Shown: one piece after another, positions 8,286 through 16,653 of the stretch | How positions within the stretch are numbered: the stretch's first letter is position 1 | How the letters are laid out: every line of letters begins with the position of its first letter | DNA from: Propionibacteriaceae bacterium | Lineage (GTDB): Bacteria; Actinomycetota; Actinomycetes; Propionibacteriales; Propionibacteriaceae | Direction of reading: 5' to 3' | Length of the DNA: 64,000 nucleotides | Assembly (NCBI GenBank): GCA_031261455.1 | Contig: JAISJP010000019.1 | Coordinates: 93,115 to 157,114, forward strand | Notes under the pieces: generated by a model | Database searches by the model: none | What the model was told of the DNA's origin: nothing | The model's input: only the letters and a program-made list of their open reading frames with translations | Made by a program: the position numbers and the translations under genes

Positions 8286-9674
8286 TCATGCGGCCAGGCG
8301 GAGGCGCTTCAGGTCTAGAACGCCGATGGCGTCGGAGACGGTGGCAACTTCTACTACGCGCAGCGAACCTAGCTCGCCACCAGCCTTGCGGGTGGTGTCG
8401 CGGGACCCGGCGGGCACTAGAGCTAGCTCGAAACCGAGCCGGGCCGCCTCAGTGAGGCGGCGTTCGGTGCCGGGGACGCGACGCAGCTCGCCTGCTAGAC
8501 CGACCTCACCGATGGCGACCACGCGACGGGAGAACGCACGATCTACCGCCCCAGACGCCACGGCGATGGCTACCGCTAGGTCGGCTCCAGGGTCACTGAC
8601 CCGCGCACCGCCTACAGTAGATACATACACGTCGTGGTGATGCACCGCGACGTGCGCGCGACGCTGCAACACGGCGAGGATCATCGCCACCCGCGAACCT
8701 TCAAGACCGCTTGTAACGCGGCGCAATGGCGCGTCACCACCCACTGCCGCAACGAGCGCCTGCACTTCGGTGAGCATCGGGCGTCGTCCCTCGATGGTAA
8801 CTGTAAGCGCGGTGCCGGGAGTCGGTTCTTCGTGATGCGAGGTGAACAGTCCGGACGGGTCCGCAACTTCAGCTATGCCGTTGTCGCGCATCTCAAAGCA
8901 CCCCACCTCATCTGCGGGGCCGAAACGGTTCTTGGTGGCCCGAACTATGCGGAACCCGGAGTGCCGATCCCCCTCAAAGCTCAATACCGCGTCCACAAGG
9001 TGTTCCATGGTGCGCGGCCCGGCGATACTGCCGTCTTTGGTGACGTGGCCGATGATCACCACGCACATCCCGGTGCGTTTCGCCACCCACACCAGCGCAG
9101 CCGTGACCTCCCGCACCTGGCTGACCCCGCCGGGAGTACCGTCCGCCTCGGCGCATCCGATGGTCTGCACGGAATCGACCACCAGCAGGGAGGGGTGAAG
9201 CTGTTCCACGTGCCCCAGCACTGTGCCCAACTCGGTTTCGGACGCCAAATACAGTGACGGTGCCAGCCCGCCGGTGCGCTCGGCCCTGAGTCGCACTTGG
9301 GAGGCGGATTCTTCGCCGCTGATATACAGGGCGTTTCGCCCTTGACTAGCCCATTTGGCCGCAGCGGCGAGCAGCAACGTCGATTTGCCCACTCCCGGCT
9401 CCCCCGCCAGCAGCACCACCTCGCCACCAACAAGACCACCACCCAGCACACGGTCAAGCTCCCCGATACCGATCCGGGTGCGCGGAGCCTCATCCATAGC
9501 CACCTCACCGATGGGCACGGCGCGCGCATCAGGAGCGACACTAGCGACAGCGCGCAGCTTGCCCGCGCCCCGCTCTGCCACCGTCCCCCAAGCTTGACAC
9601 TCGCCACAGCGCCCCACCCAGCGCACGCTCGTCCAACCACACTCTGAGCACTCATAACCCGCAGTCTTTGCCAT
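8286..9674 (-). CDS. radA: DNA repair protein RadA (Sms)
   Basis: A 462-residue protein with the complete RadA order: four-cysteine zinc finger (C9, C12, C23, C26), RecA-type ATPase with Walker A GEPGVGKSTLL, the diagnostic KNRFG motif (ATKNRFGPADEVG), and a C-terminal Lon-protease-like domain (SDPGADLAVAIAVAS, GEVGLAGELRRVPGTERRL). RadA helps branch migration and processing of recombination intermediates. The ATG is only seven bases after a TAGCGT -10, so the message is probably leaderless, and the promoter carries a DNA-damage motif described separately. Confidence 0.97.
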   Translation of the reverse strand: MAKTAGYECSECGWTSVRWVGRCGECQAWGTVAERGAGKLRAVASVAPDARAVPIGEVAMDEAPRTRIGIGELDRVLGGGLVGGEVVLLAGEPGVGKSTLLLAAAAKWASQGRNALYISGEESASQVRLRAERTGGLAPSLYLASETELGTVLGHVEQLHPSLLVVDSVQTIGCAEADGTPGGVSQVREVTAALVWVAKRTGMCVVIIGHVTKDGSIAGPRTMEHLVDAVLSFEGDRHSGFRIVRATKNRFGPADEVGCFEMRDNGIAEVADPSGLFTSHHEEPTPGTALTVTIEGRRPMLTEVQALVAAVGGDAPLRRVTSGLEGSRVAMILAVLQRRAHVAVHHHDVYVSTVGGARVSDPGADLAVAIAVASGAVDRAFSRRVVAIGEVGLAGELRRVPGTERRLTEAARLGFELALVPAGSRDTTRKAGGELGSLRVVEVATVSDAIGVLDLKRLRLAA

Positions 9675-9681
9675 GTCTCAA

Positions 9682-9710
9682 ACGCTAGCCGTCCCCACCG
9701 ACAGTTTTTC
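9682..9710 (-). promoter_or_regulatory. PafBC-type (RecA-independent) DNA-damage promoter of radA
   Basis: On the minus strand GAAAAACTGTCGGTG is followed by exactly eight bases and TAGCGT, then seven bases to the radA ATG. This matches the known actinobacterial RecA-independent damage motif TTGTCRGTG-N8-TAnnnT at all core positions except the first T. The transcription start would coincide with the start codon. Confidence 0.8.
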
Positions 9711-9810
9711 TTGAGCAAGGTGTTGCTGCCCGGAGCGTCACTACTCAACCTGCACATGGCAAAGTTGGTCAGTTGGCTAACAAACCCGATTTGGTAAGGA
9801 CTCTTAGCCT

Positions 9811-9840
9811 GCGTCATCCTGCGTGCAGTCGCAGGATCCA
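9811..9840. repeat. Dispersed palindromic intergenic repeat
   Basis: GCGTCATCCTGCGTGCAGTC followed by GCAGGATCCA. This is a clean copy of the family consensus, with ATCCTGCG pairing CGCAGGAT around a short loop. It lies in the 170-bp spacer upstream of radA. Confidence 0.75.
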
Positions 9841-9844
9841 CAGC

Positions 9845-10822
9845 CTACGGGTTGCGGGCGTCGTCGATGGCGTCGCGGAATGTGGTAGTAGCCCAAGCTT
9901 TCCAGTCGTCGAAGCTGATCGGGGTGGTCAACGGATTCCAGTCGACGTTCCACGCGACGACGTTACGGTACACGGCCGAGTGGATGGTCATCTCATAGTC
10001 GGTCTCAGTGGTGACCGTCTCCCATACTTGAACCTTACCAAGCAGGCCGAACGCGGTGGTGACCTTAGCGGTAGTCTCGGCGAGGTCGATGAACCCGCTC
10101 TGCTCTAGGCAGTCGAACGTGCCGCTGGCAAACGCCACCGCGTCGTCTCCCTCAAGGAATCGGATGAGCAGCATCGCGCTGTCCGAGTCGAATCCGGGGG
10201 AGGCCTCTTGACCGTCCTTCATCTTCTCGTTCAGACCGGTGAAGGCCGCGCAGTCTTGGACGCCATTGGACACACTGAAGTTCTCAAACGTGCCGATGCC
10301 AGTGGGGCCAGTACCACTCAGCTCCGCTGCCGCTCGCTTGAATGCGGCTGTGGTGATGGGCTTAGACGAGTTGTTCCACAGCACGCCACCGACGACGACA
10401 ATGACGGCAACGACGATGCACACCGCATTGATTATGACGCCCACTTTGGTGACCTTCTTGGGGGCCTTGGCGGGTGCTGTTGCGGTACCGGAAGGGAGCG
10501 CGTCAACTGGAGTTGCGGGCACCCAAGTCTGCTGCGTGGCTGCCGCAGCAGCAGCTAACGGGTCGAACGGAGCGTTGGGGTCAGGGGCACCGACGTGGTC
10601 CGCCGGGATGTCGGTGTCAGACGTCACAAAGGGGACTGGCTCGCCGTCGGGGGCGGGGGCGTCCGTCACCTCAGACCTAACCTCAGCCTCAGTCGGGGCT
10701 GAGGTGTTAGCCTCAACTGCGTCGCCACCGCTGACGATGCCAGACGCTACGTCGCTGACGTCCCCCACGGGCTCAATTCCTGGCACTCCAGATGGCTCTT
10801 GCGGGTAATCCTCGCTTGACAT
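9845..10822 (-). CDS. Hypothetical single-pass membrane protein with acidic Pro/Ala-rich N-terminus
   Basis: 325 residues from the ATG at 10822, which has AAGGAG five bases upstream; an in-frame ATG at 10846 lacks this. The first 110 residues are acidic and rich in Pro, Ala and Ser. One TM helix follows (VGVIINAVCIVVAVIVVVGG), then an extracytoplasmic domain of about 180 residues with two cysteines (DCAAF, DCLEQSG) that could pair. The layout resembles actinobacterial anchored sensor or carrier proteins, but I recognise no family. It stands alone between radA and tRNA-Glu. Confidence 0.75.
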   Translation of the reverse strand: MSSEDYPQEPSGVPGIEPVGDVSDVASGIVSGGDAVEANTSAPTEAEVRSEVTDAPAPDGEPVPFVTSDTDIPADHVGAPDPNAPFDPLAAAAAATQQTWVPATPVDALPSGTATAPAKAPKKVTKVGVIINAVCIVVAVIVVVGGVLWNNSSKPITTAAFKRAAAELSGTGPTGIGTFENFSVSNGVQDCAAFTGLNEKMKDGQEASPGFDSDSAMLLIRFLEGDDAVAFASGTFDCLEQSGFIDLAETTAKVTTAFGLLGKVQVWETVTTETDYEMTIHSAVYRNVVAWNVDWNPLTTPISFDDWKAWATTTFRDAIDDARNP

Positions 10823-10924
10823 GTCACTCCTTAACTTGCGACTCATGCGTGTCTTGGCCGCTTTTCAACCCAACTCGTCGTCACGACGTGGGACGACGGC
10901 GACACGCGCCATGAGCCGAAAGAG

Positions 10925-10997
10925 TATCCCCGAGCGGATTCGAACCGCCGTTACAGCCTTGAAAGGGCTGGGTCCTAGGCCTCTGGACGACAGGGAC
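10925..10997 (-). tRNA. tRNA-Glu (TTC)
   Basis: On the minus strand the acceptor arm GTCCCTG pairs with CGGGGAT (with G-T wobbles), the anticodon arm CAGCC/GGCTG encloses CTTTCAA with anticodon TTC (complement at 10961-10963), and the T-arm is GGCGGTTCGAATCCGC. It ends in discriminator A without an encoded CCA, as is common for actinobacterial tRNA-Glu. Confidence 0.95.
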
Positions 10998-11206
10998 TCG
11001 GCAATGCACAATGCTACGGCAGGAGCGGGCAAAGATGCCAATAAAGGTGCAAAAGGGGGCAAAAAGTACGAACCGCGGGGATCAGGTGGCTTCCCCGGCG
11101 CTATGCGCCCCATCTGTTCAACCCGCGGTTGTGATGATGAATCTACTCGCGCTTGCCGGGTGATCGAAAAACTGTTGGCCTTCAATCTCAAGCAGTGGTT
11201 TAGACC

Positions 11207-11851
11207 CTAGTTGTGGGACGTCGAGACAAACGTCTGGGCCGGGTCTGCCGTGGTGACGCTGAGTTCAAGAAACCCCAAGTCAGCGGCGGTTACGTCACCT
11301 GCACGCAGGTCAATAAACGTGATTGGAGTTGCCTGCGCGATTGCGGCCAACTCGGCCAGAGCGGTGGCATCTCCTGAGGCAGGCACTAGCACCTGGAGCG
11401 TGAGTTTTCCGGCCATATGGTTGGCGACGAGCGTGTCGGCGGTCTGCTGTTCGACGCTGGGTGCCGCGATGATAAGCGGGGTGGTGGCCGTAGATGCCAT
11501 GGTGAAGATGGGCAGTAGCTCACGCATCGACGTAATTGGATCGTTACAAACTAGCACGTTTACCCCTGCAAGGGACGATGTCTTACTGGCGCCCTGCCCA
11601 AAACGGAGGTCAACCAGACGCAAAGACAGTGGCGTCATGCCCTCGGTGGCTAGTACGGTCGTCTGAGTGCGTAAACGGCTGGCGTTTCGAACCAGCTGTT
11701 CCTCTGTGACGTACTCTGGGGTGGTCTCCGGGTCGGTTGTGCCGGGGCGCTCTCTCTCGGCCCGCTTTCGGGTGCGACGATCCGCGAGCGCGGCAACCAG
11801 CATCGCCACGCCGCCCGCGCCCAAGATGGTAAGAAAACCGGGAGTATCCAC
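11207..11851 (-). CDS. Hypothetical protein with N-terminal membrane anchor
   Basis: 214 residues starting at a GTG. A short hydrophobic N-terminal helix (FLTILGAGGVAMLVAALA) is followed by a basic stop-transfer segment (DRRTRKRAERER), a Thr/Glu-rich linker, and a soluble alpha/beta-looking domain of about 140 residues with alternating hydrophobic strands (VNVLVCNDP, TPLIIAAPS, LTLQVLVPAS, ITFIDLRAGDV). No catalytic motif is recognised. No Shine-Dalgarno is seen, so the start is uncertain. It diverges from the DUF1684 gene. Confidence 0.6.
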   Translation of the reverse strand: MDTPGFLTILGAGGVAMLVAALADRRTRKRAERERPGTTDPETTPEYVTEEQLVRNASRLRTQTTVLATEGMTPLSLRLVDLRFGQGASKTSSLAGVNVLVCNDPITSMRELLPIFTMASTATTPLIIAAPSVEQQTADTLVANHMAGKLTLQVLVPASGDATALAELAAIAQATPITFIDLRAGDVTAADLGFLELSVTTADPAQTFVSTSHN

Positions 11852-12040
11852 GGTTCAATCGTGCCACAGTGTCGGGTTCGTTGGGCGAATGCTTTCCCGT
11901 CGCCCTCGCGGCGACTCCTCCCATCCCTTGGGCGCAGATGCGGTAGCCACCCCCACCGCCGTCAACCACAGTCGTCACACCAGCCTGATCCGTGGGCGCT
12001 AGCACTGTACACAACCGTATACGCGGAGTACTATCTGTAC

Positions 12041-12823
12041 ATGCCCACAGACCCGACTTCCAAGTTCGCCGCATTTCGCGCCCGCCGCGAGGCCTATGCG
12101 TTGGCTCCCTTCTCCGACTCGGCGCTTATCGGCACCCACTACCTCAGCGAGACACCCGAAACTGTCGATCCCATTGCTGGCACCTGGTACGCCACACCCG
12201 ATGCGGTGGTCGGCGTCGGTCTCGACCCGGCCGACGTCACCGACCTGCAAGAGGGCGTGGCTTGGGTGGACGGCAATCTGGTCTTTGCGCCAGAAAAGTC
12301 CGCAGTCTGGCGGGGGTTGCGGCTGCTCGCCATCGCGCGAATCGGACTGCTGGGTCTGCGCGTCTTTGACCCCGAAGCCGAGACGCGAACCACGCTGGCA
12401 GGCATTGATGTCTACGGCTACGACCCGCAGTGGGTCATCGAAGCCGAGTTTGTACTGCTTGCGCCTGAGGACGTGGAGATCACGCTGGTGACGGGACGCA
12501 AGGTGCCCGTCACTGTTACCGCACAGTTCACGTTCCAGCACCCTGTGGATGGGCAGTCGGTCACCATGCAGGTCAACGGCGAGATAGGCCAACCGACGTC
12601 CATCTCATTCCTTGACACGGCCGCCAAAGAGGCCGGGGCGCCGTTGCGTTTCCTGCCGATCCGCTGGCCGGAAGGTGGCGCTGGCAAGACTGTGGTTGAC
12701 TTCAATTACGCCACCCTGCCGCCGTGCTCGTTCTCGCCCCATTTTATGTGCCCGCTGCCGCTGCCCGGCAACCGGTTGTCGTTCCCTGTCCGCGCAGGCG
12801 AACGCGCCCTGGTGCGAAAGTAA
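12041..12823 (+). CDS. DUF1684 family protein
   Basis: 260 residues from the ATG at 12041; the open frame runs further upstream but that part is not protein-like. The C-terminal signature DFNYATLPPCSFSPHFMCPL followed by PLPGNRLSFPVRAGE is the DUF1684 hallmark (Asp-Phe-Asn, paired Cys, Pro-Leu-Pro, Asn-Arg-Leu, Ala-Gly-Glu). The N-terminus contains the usual R-x-x-R helix and a central beta-rich domain. The family's biochemical role is not established. It appears monocistronic. Confidence 0.88.
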   Translation: MPTDPTSKFAAFRARREAYALAPFSDSALIGTHYLSETPETVDPIAGTWYATPDAVVGVGLDPADVTDLQEGVAWVDGNLVFAPEKSAVWRGLRLLAIARIGLLGLRVFDPEAETRTTLAGIDVYGYDPQWVIEAEFVLLAPEDVEITLVTGRKVPVTVTAQFTFQHPVDGQSVTMQVNGEIGQPTSISFLDTAAKEAGAPLRFLPIRWPEGGAGKTVVDFNYATLPPCSFSPHFMCPLPLPGNRLSFPVRAGERALVRK

Positions 12824-12888
12824 CGTCGCCCAAGTGAGACCACATCTCCCAGTTGTACGAAGAACACTCTCTGAATTATGGACTCATT

Positions 12889-12925
12889 TGTGGACGCCCG
12901 TGGACTCTAGGCTATACTGGTCTTT
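12889..12925 (+). promoter_or_regulatory. Promoter with TATACT -10, leaderless geometry
   Basis: TATACT at 12913-12918 is preceded by a weak -35 candidate TTGTGG at about 19 bases and followed after seven bases by an ATG at 12926. This is the spacing of leaderless actinobacterial promoters. Confidence 0.5.
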
Positions 12926-13003
12926 ATGGCGTACCACACGACACTCAAATTTGCGGCTGACTGGGCGCATCGCACCCCAGCGGCTACCTACTGTCGTCTC
13001 TGA
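12926..13003 (+). CDS. Possible 25-residue leaderless small ORF in the Tad leader region
   Basis: The ATG falls where transcription from the TATACT box should begin, so translation would be leaderless. The peptide is short and basic with one cysteine near the end (TYCRL) and no hydrophobic helix. It ends well before two strong hairpins and about 450 bases before the first Tad gene. It could be an upstream leader peptide or chance. Nothing else supports it being translated, and no homologue is known to me. Confidence 0.3.
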   Translation: MAYHTTLKFAADWAHRTPAATYCRL

Positions 13004-13042
13004 CATCGCGACCTGAGCCAACAGGTACCAGCAGGCTTTCAC

Positions 13043-13094
13043 CGTTTTCGGTCGGCTCACCTCAAGACGGAGTGAGCAGAAAGAGCCGAAAACG
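13043..13094 (+). other. Imperfect two-stem hairpin in the Tad leader region
   Basis: CGTTTTCGG (13043-13051) pairs with CCGAAAACG (13086-13094), and inside it GGCTCAC (13054-13060) is opposed by GTGAGC (13072-13077). No U-tract follows, so it is not a classical terminator. It may be a structured leader or an RNA element. Confidence 0.5.
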
Positions 13095-13174
13095 CAGCAG
13101 ACGCGGGCGCAAAGCATCAAGGACACGTTTCCTCCTTTTCGTGACTCCTTGTTGCCTGTCCGGGCATGAGCACT

Positions 13175-13221
13175 GCCTTGGGAGGGCAGGGTTCGGGGGC
13201 TTTCCCTGGCCCTCCCAAGGC
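13175..13221 (+). other. Strong long hairpin (about 17 pairs) in the Tad leader region
   Basis: GCCTTGGGAGGGC (13175-13187) and its complement GCCCTCCCAAGGC (13209-13221) form a perfect outer stem, extended inwards by AGGG/CCCT. There is no T-run after it; the following bases are GTGTGGCTGTGG. A factor-independent terminator is unlikely. A stable RNA or a Rho-type stop hairpin is possible. Confidence 0.6.
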
Positions 13222-13306
13222 GGTGTGGCTGTGGCTGCTGCGGCAATGACTTGGACTCGGTTTGTGCCTGCTTTGGGTCTGGTTTGGGCCTTATCGCCCG
13301 GCTGAG

Positions 13307-13354
13307 TTATCCACAGGCTGGCTCTTTTTGGTCTTTTTGAAAAAGTTATCCACA
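13307..13354 (+). promoter_or_regulatory. Two exact DnaA boxes flanking an A/T tract
   Basis: TTATCCACA occurs at 13307-13315 and again at 13346-13354, same orientation. The 30 bases between are T-rich and contain the palindrome CTTTTTGAAAAAG. The pair lies about 100 bases upstream of the Tad operon start, so it may be a DnaA-regulated promoter region or a titration site. Confidence 0.6.
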
Positions 13355-13451
13355 GATTTTTTTGGTCACCGTTCTTTTGGGTCTGCGATCCACTAACGTT
13401 GCGTTCTCCACCCCAGGAAGCCGGGTGGTAGCGAGTGTTAAGGGGCAGCAG

Positions 13452-14177
13452 ATGGCAGAGTCGAACGACGGTTCGTGGTCGCGAAGTTCATGGTCGCGCA
13501 GTGGGGCGCATCCGGTAAGCGTCAGGGCCCGGGTCAACGTGCGTATGGTCGTCATTGGCGTGCTGTGCGTCTGTCTCGGTGGGCTAGGGGCCGCGTTCGC
13601 GTGGGCAACTACGTCCAAGATCACGTCCGTGTTGATCGTCCAGACCGACGTGGCGCGAGGCGAACTGCTGTCGGCGGCTGACATCGGCGTCATCGACGTG
13701 GTGCTCTCCCCGGGCATGAGCTATGTGCCTTCCGACAGTGTGGAAGCGGTCACCGGCAACTACGCGTTGAGTGACCTGCGCGCGGGGAGTCTGTTGGTGC
13801 CGGGTTCGTTTGGGTTGGCGCCGATCGATGCTGGAATGAGCCAGTTGGGACTGCGTCTTACATACGGACGACTGCCGACGGGTGCGCTGCCGGTCGGTAC
13901 CAGAGTGTTGCTGATCGAACTGCCGTTGGAAGGGGCTGACAAGTTGGAGGTGACTGAAGGGGCCGGTGGGACCGACGGGGCGGGCACCGGAGGTGGCGGA
14001 ACGGCCGTAGTGCCTCGGGTGGCCGAGTATCCGGCAGTGGTAGTCAGCCCGCCGGAGCGGCTGCCGGATGCCACCAGTTTCGCGCTTGACATCGCCGTTG
14101 ACTCCTCATTGGCCGCCCGCGTGGCGGTATTGGCAGCGGCAGATCGCATCGTTGTCGTTCGAGAGGGTGAGCGCTGA
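13452..14177 (+). CDS. SAF-domain protein, CpaB/RcpC-like, first gene of Tad operon
   Basis: 241 residues from the ATG at 13452, which has AGGGG six bases upstream; the frame is open further upstream without protein-like sequence. One TM helix near residues 32-54 (VVIGVLCVCLGGLGAAFAWA) is followed by a SAF domain (VARGELLSAADIGVIDV, then the LRAGSLLVPGSF strand). A Gly-rich loop (TDGAGTGGGGT) precedes the last strands. In Tad systems CpaB/RcpC is an exported assembly component. The stop overlaps the next start (TGATG), so translation is coupled to tadZ. Confidence 0.8.
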   Translation: MAESNDGSWSRSSWSRSGAHPVSVRARVNVRMVVIGVLCVCLGGLGAAFAWATTSKITSVLIVQTDVARGELLSAADIGVIDVVLSPGMSYVPSDSVEAVTGNYALSDLRAGSLLVPGSFGLAPIDAGMSQLGLRLTYGRLPTGALPVGTRVLLIELPLEGADKLEVTEGAGGTDGAGTGGGGTAVVPRVAEYPAVVVSPPERLPDATSFALDIAVDSSLAARVAVLAAADRIVVVREGER

Positions 14178-15223
14178 TGGCGATAGTCACATTGGTTTCC
14201 GCAGGCGGCTCTCCCGGAGTCACCACCACGGCGCTGGGCATGGCGCTGCTCTGGCCCAGAAACTGCCTGCTAGTGGACGCGGACCCCTGCCCAAATCAGG
14301 CCGTTTTGGCGGGCTATTTGCAGGGCAGTGTCGATACGAACGGGCGCGGGCTGCCATGGGTCGCTGAGGCGTACCGCCGTGCCGTGCCGCTAGAAGACGT
14401 GGTCTTCGAGCAGAGCCTGCTCTTGCCACCGTTGCCCTGGCGTTCTTCGCGAACGCTGCGGGCGTCGGGGGCATCAAGCGAGGACAACAACCCAGAACCT
14501 GGCATGAGAGTAAGCCATGCAGACAACACGTCCGACACCCCGGCGCCTGCCCATGCTGGTGGTCGCGCCAGACGAAGTGAACTTGGGCACGGAGCACGCT
14601 TTGTGCCGGGCTACACTCATCCGGGGGCCTCCGGGATGTTCGCCCCGGTGTGGAGCGCGTTCGCCACGGCGCTCGCTCATGTGAGCGAGACACAAGGCTG
14701 TGACGTGATCGTGGACTTGGGCAGGTTGGGCGCCGATGGCGTGCCCCGTCCCCTGCTGCAAGCATCCCAACAGGTGTTGGTCGTCACTCGTTCGTCTCTG
14801 CGTTCTTTGGCGCGCCTACGACTTCAGGTTGCTGCCTTGCGCGAGGCCGCAGAACATGCCGGTAAGGCGCGATCACTGTCCTTGGTCGTTGTGGGGCCGA
14901 ACCTCCCCTACTCGGTTTCTGAAGTGTCGGCGCAGTTCTCGCTGCCGGTGTTGGGTGACATCCCCTATGTGCCCACTGAGGCCGCTGTGCTGAGTGACGG
15001 ACGCGCAAGCAGTGCCAGAGGCAACCATACGCGCCTGTCAAGCGCGTATGTCCGGCTGGCGTCGCAGTTGCGTGAACAGGATGCCGCTTGGGCGTCGCGG
15101 CTGCGAACTCGTGACGCGCACGTCAACGTCCCTTGGTTGGATGTCGATGAAGACGCTGACCCGTTTCTGGGAGTCGAACAGGCGAGGCAGGCCGGACCGG
15201 CGAGACAGGTGGTGTCAGTATGA
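14177..15223 (+). CDS. TadZ/CpaE-like ParA-family ATPase
   Basis: 348 residues. The N-terminus has a deviant P-loop, GGSPGVTTTALGMALLW, like MinD/ParA and actinobacterial CpaE proteins, followed by LLVDADPCPNQAVLAG. A later segment (CDVIVDLGRLG and QQVLVVTRSSLRSLARLRLQ) matches the strands that carry the switch residues. The signature lysine of the P-loop is replaced (VTTT), as seen in several TadZ proteins. TadZ localises Tad assembly in the cytoplasm. It overlaps tadA by four bases. Confidence 0.82.
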   Translation: MAIVTLVSAGGSPGVTTTALGMALLWPRNCLLVDADPCPNQAVLAGYLQGSVDTNGRGLPWVAEAYRRAVPLEDVVFEQSLLLPPLPWRSSRTLRASGASSEDNNPEPGMRVSHADNTSDTPAPAHAGGRARRSELGHGARFVPGYTHPGASGMFAPVWSAFATALAHVSETQGCDVIVDLGRLGADGVPRPLLQASQQVLVVTRSSLRSLARLRLQVAALREAAEHAGKARSLSLVVVGPNLPYSVSEVSAQFSLPVLGDIPYVPTEAAVLSDGRASSARGNHTRLSSAYVRLASQLREQDAAWASRLRTRDAHVNVPWLDVDEDADPFLGVEQARQAGPARQVVSV

Positions 15224-16653
15224 ATGATCTCAACTTCGACCCCCACCCGAGCGCACGTGCAGGCACTGTCGGCGCGACCGTTGACGCGAATCTCAGCCCA
15301 GTTCTCGGCTCATCTCTCCACTCGACCGTGGACGGCACTCTCGACTCGACTCTCGACTGGGGCATCGTGCGTGCGCTGCGCCGGGATGCCGTCGCAGAAC
15401 TGTCGGAACGTGGCAAATACTGGGACGACGACACGCGGTCGCCACTGTCCGACATGGACCGCAGGCTCTTGGGCCGCAGCGTCATCAAAGCGGTGGTGCG
15501 CGGCCATATAGAGCAACAAACTACCTCCGGCACACCGCTGTGGAGCGTGGCCACCGAACAGGCTTACGCACACGCCGTCGAGAACGCCATCTTTGGCTAT
15601 GGCCGACTGCAACCACTTCTCGACATCCCAGACGCGGAGAACATCGAGATCTTGGGAGCCGAACCAGCCTACGTTCAGTTTGGGAATGGGCACCGGGAGC
15701 GCCGCGCGCCAGTTGCTGACAGTGATGACGAGTTGATTGAGGCGATTCGTTTCTTAGGGCAGAGCGCCGATCCGCCGCGTCCCTTTGATGATGCGCATCC
15801 GATGATGACGCTGGCGTTGGGTTCCAAGTTCCGACTTCACGCCATCGGCTTTGGGCTGGTGGATCGGCCATCGGTGACCATTCGACAGCACCTGCTCACC
15901 ACTGTGACCTTACGGGACCTTGTGGCAGGTGGCATGCTCAGCGAGCCTCTGGCGGCGTTCCTGTCCGCCGCTGTGAAGGCACGCATCTCCATCGTCATCG
16001 CTGGAGATCAGGGCGCGGGCAAGACCACCTTACTGCGGGCGCTAATTGCCGCCATTCCGCCTTCCGAGCGCTTCGGCACCCTCGAAACCGACTATGAACT
16101 GCTCACTCACCTGCGTCCAGACAAGCCGAATGTGGTGGCCATGCAGGCGCGCGTCGGTCTGGGCGAGATTCAAGATGGACGTCACCTAGGCGAGTACACC
16201 GTGGCCGATCTCATCCCGGAGGCGTTGCGACAGAACCTATCGCGCATAGTCGTGGGCGAGGTGCGTGGCAGCGAGGCGGGCGCAATGTTTGAGGCGATGC
16301 TAGCCGGAGCCGGAACCATGTGTACCACGCACGCCCACTCCGCCTTGGGCACCATCGACCGTTTGGCTAGCCGTGTCGCTGGTGGCGGGTCGGTGCCGAT
16401 CTCAGAGGCGTACGCCCAAGTGGCCCACCACATCGGGCTCATCATCCACGTCCGCCTTGTTGACGACACATGGCGCGGCGGGGTGCGCACCCGTTTTGTC
16501 GACGAGGTGCTCCAACTGACCGGAGCACTTGAGGGTGGCCGTCCGATCACCCATCAGGCCTACTGGGCGGATAGTCTTGGTCGGAACTGGTCGTTGCAAC
16601 CCACTGCCGACTTGGCCGAATGTCTCGCCGGGTTTCAGGAGGTCACACGATGA
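15220..16653 (+). CDS. tadA: Tad pilus assembly ATPase TadA/CpaF
   Basis: 477 residues of the type II/IV secretion ATPase family. The N-terminal helical part includes the usual FGYGRLQPLLD. The C-terminal half has Walker A AGDQGAGKTTLLRAL, an Asp-box region ETDYELLTHL, Walker B region LSRIVVGEVRGSEAGAMFE, and the His-box CTTHAHSALGTIDRLAS. It powers pilin polymerisation and retraction at the membrane with TadB and TadC. The ATGA overlap with tadB keeps the operon tightly coupled. The first 40 residues are low-complexity (repeats of Ser/Thr/Asp) and may be disordered. Confidence 0.95.
   Translation: MNDLNFDPHPSARAGTVGATVDANLSPVLGSSLHSTVDGTLDSTLDWGIVRALRRDAVAELSERGKYWDDDTRSPLSDMDRRLLGRSVIKAVVRGHIEQQTTSGTPLWSVATEQAYAHAVENAIFGYGRLQPLLDIPDAENIEILGAEPAYVQFGNGHRERRAPVADSDDELIEAIRFLGQSADPPRPFDDAHPMMTLALGSKFRLHAIGFGLVDRPSVTIRQHLLTTVTLRDLVAGGMLSEPLAAFLSAAVKARISIVIAGDQGAGKTTLLRALIAAIPPSERFGTLETDYELLTHLRPDKPNVVAMQARVGLGEIQDGRHLGEYTVADLIPEALRQNLSRIVVGEVRGSEAGAMFEAMLAGAGTMCTTHAHSALGTIDRLASRVAGGGSVPISEAYAQVAHHIGLIIHVRLVDDTWRGGVRTRFVDEVLQLTGALEGGRPITHQAYWADSLGRNWSLQPTADLAECLAGFQEVTR

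Noticed and set aside
11861..12040. 60-codon N-terminal extension of the DUF1684 protein
   Set aside because: Low-complexity Pro/Arg/Ser sequence unlike the family, overlapping the upstream region of the divergent gene; the ATG at 12041 fits the family start.
13175..13221. SRP RNA, tmRNA or 6C RNA at the strong hairpin
   Set aside because: The conserved SRP tetraloop and internal motifs, tmRNA tRNA-like ends, and C-rich loops of 6C RNA are absent.
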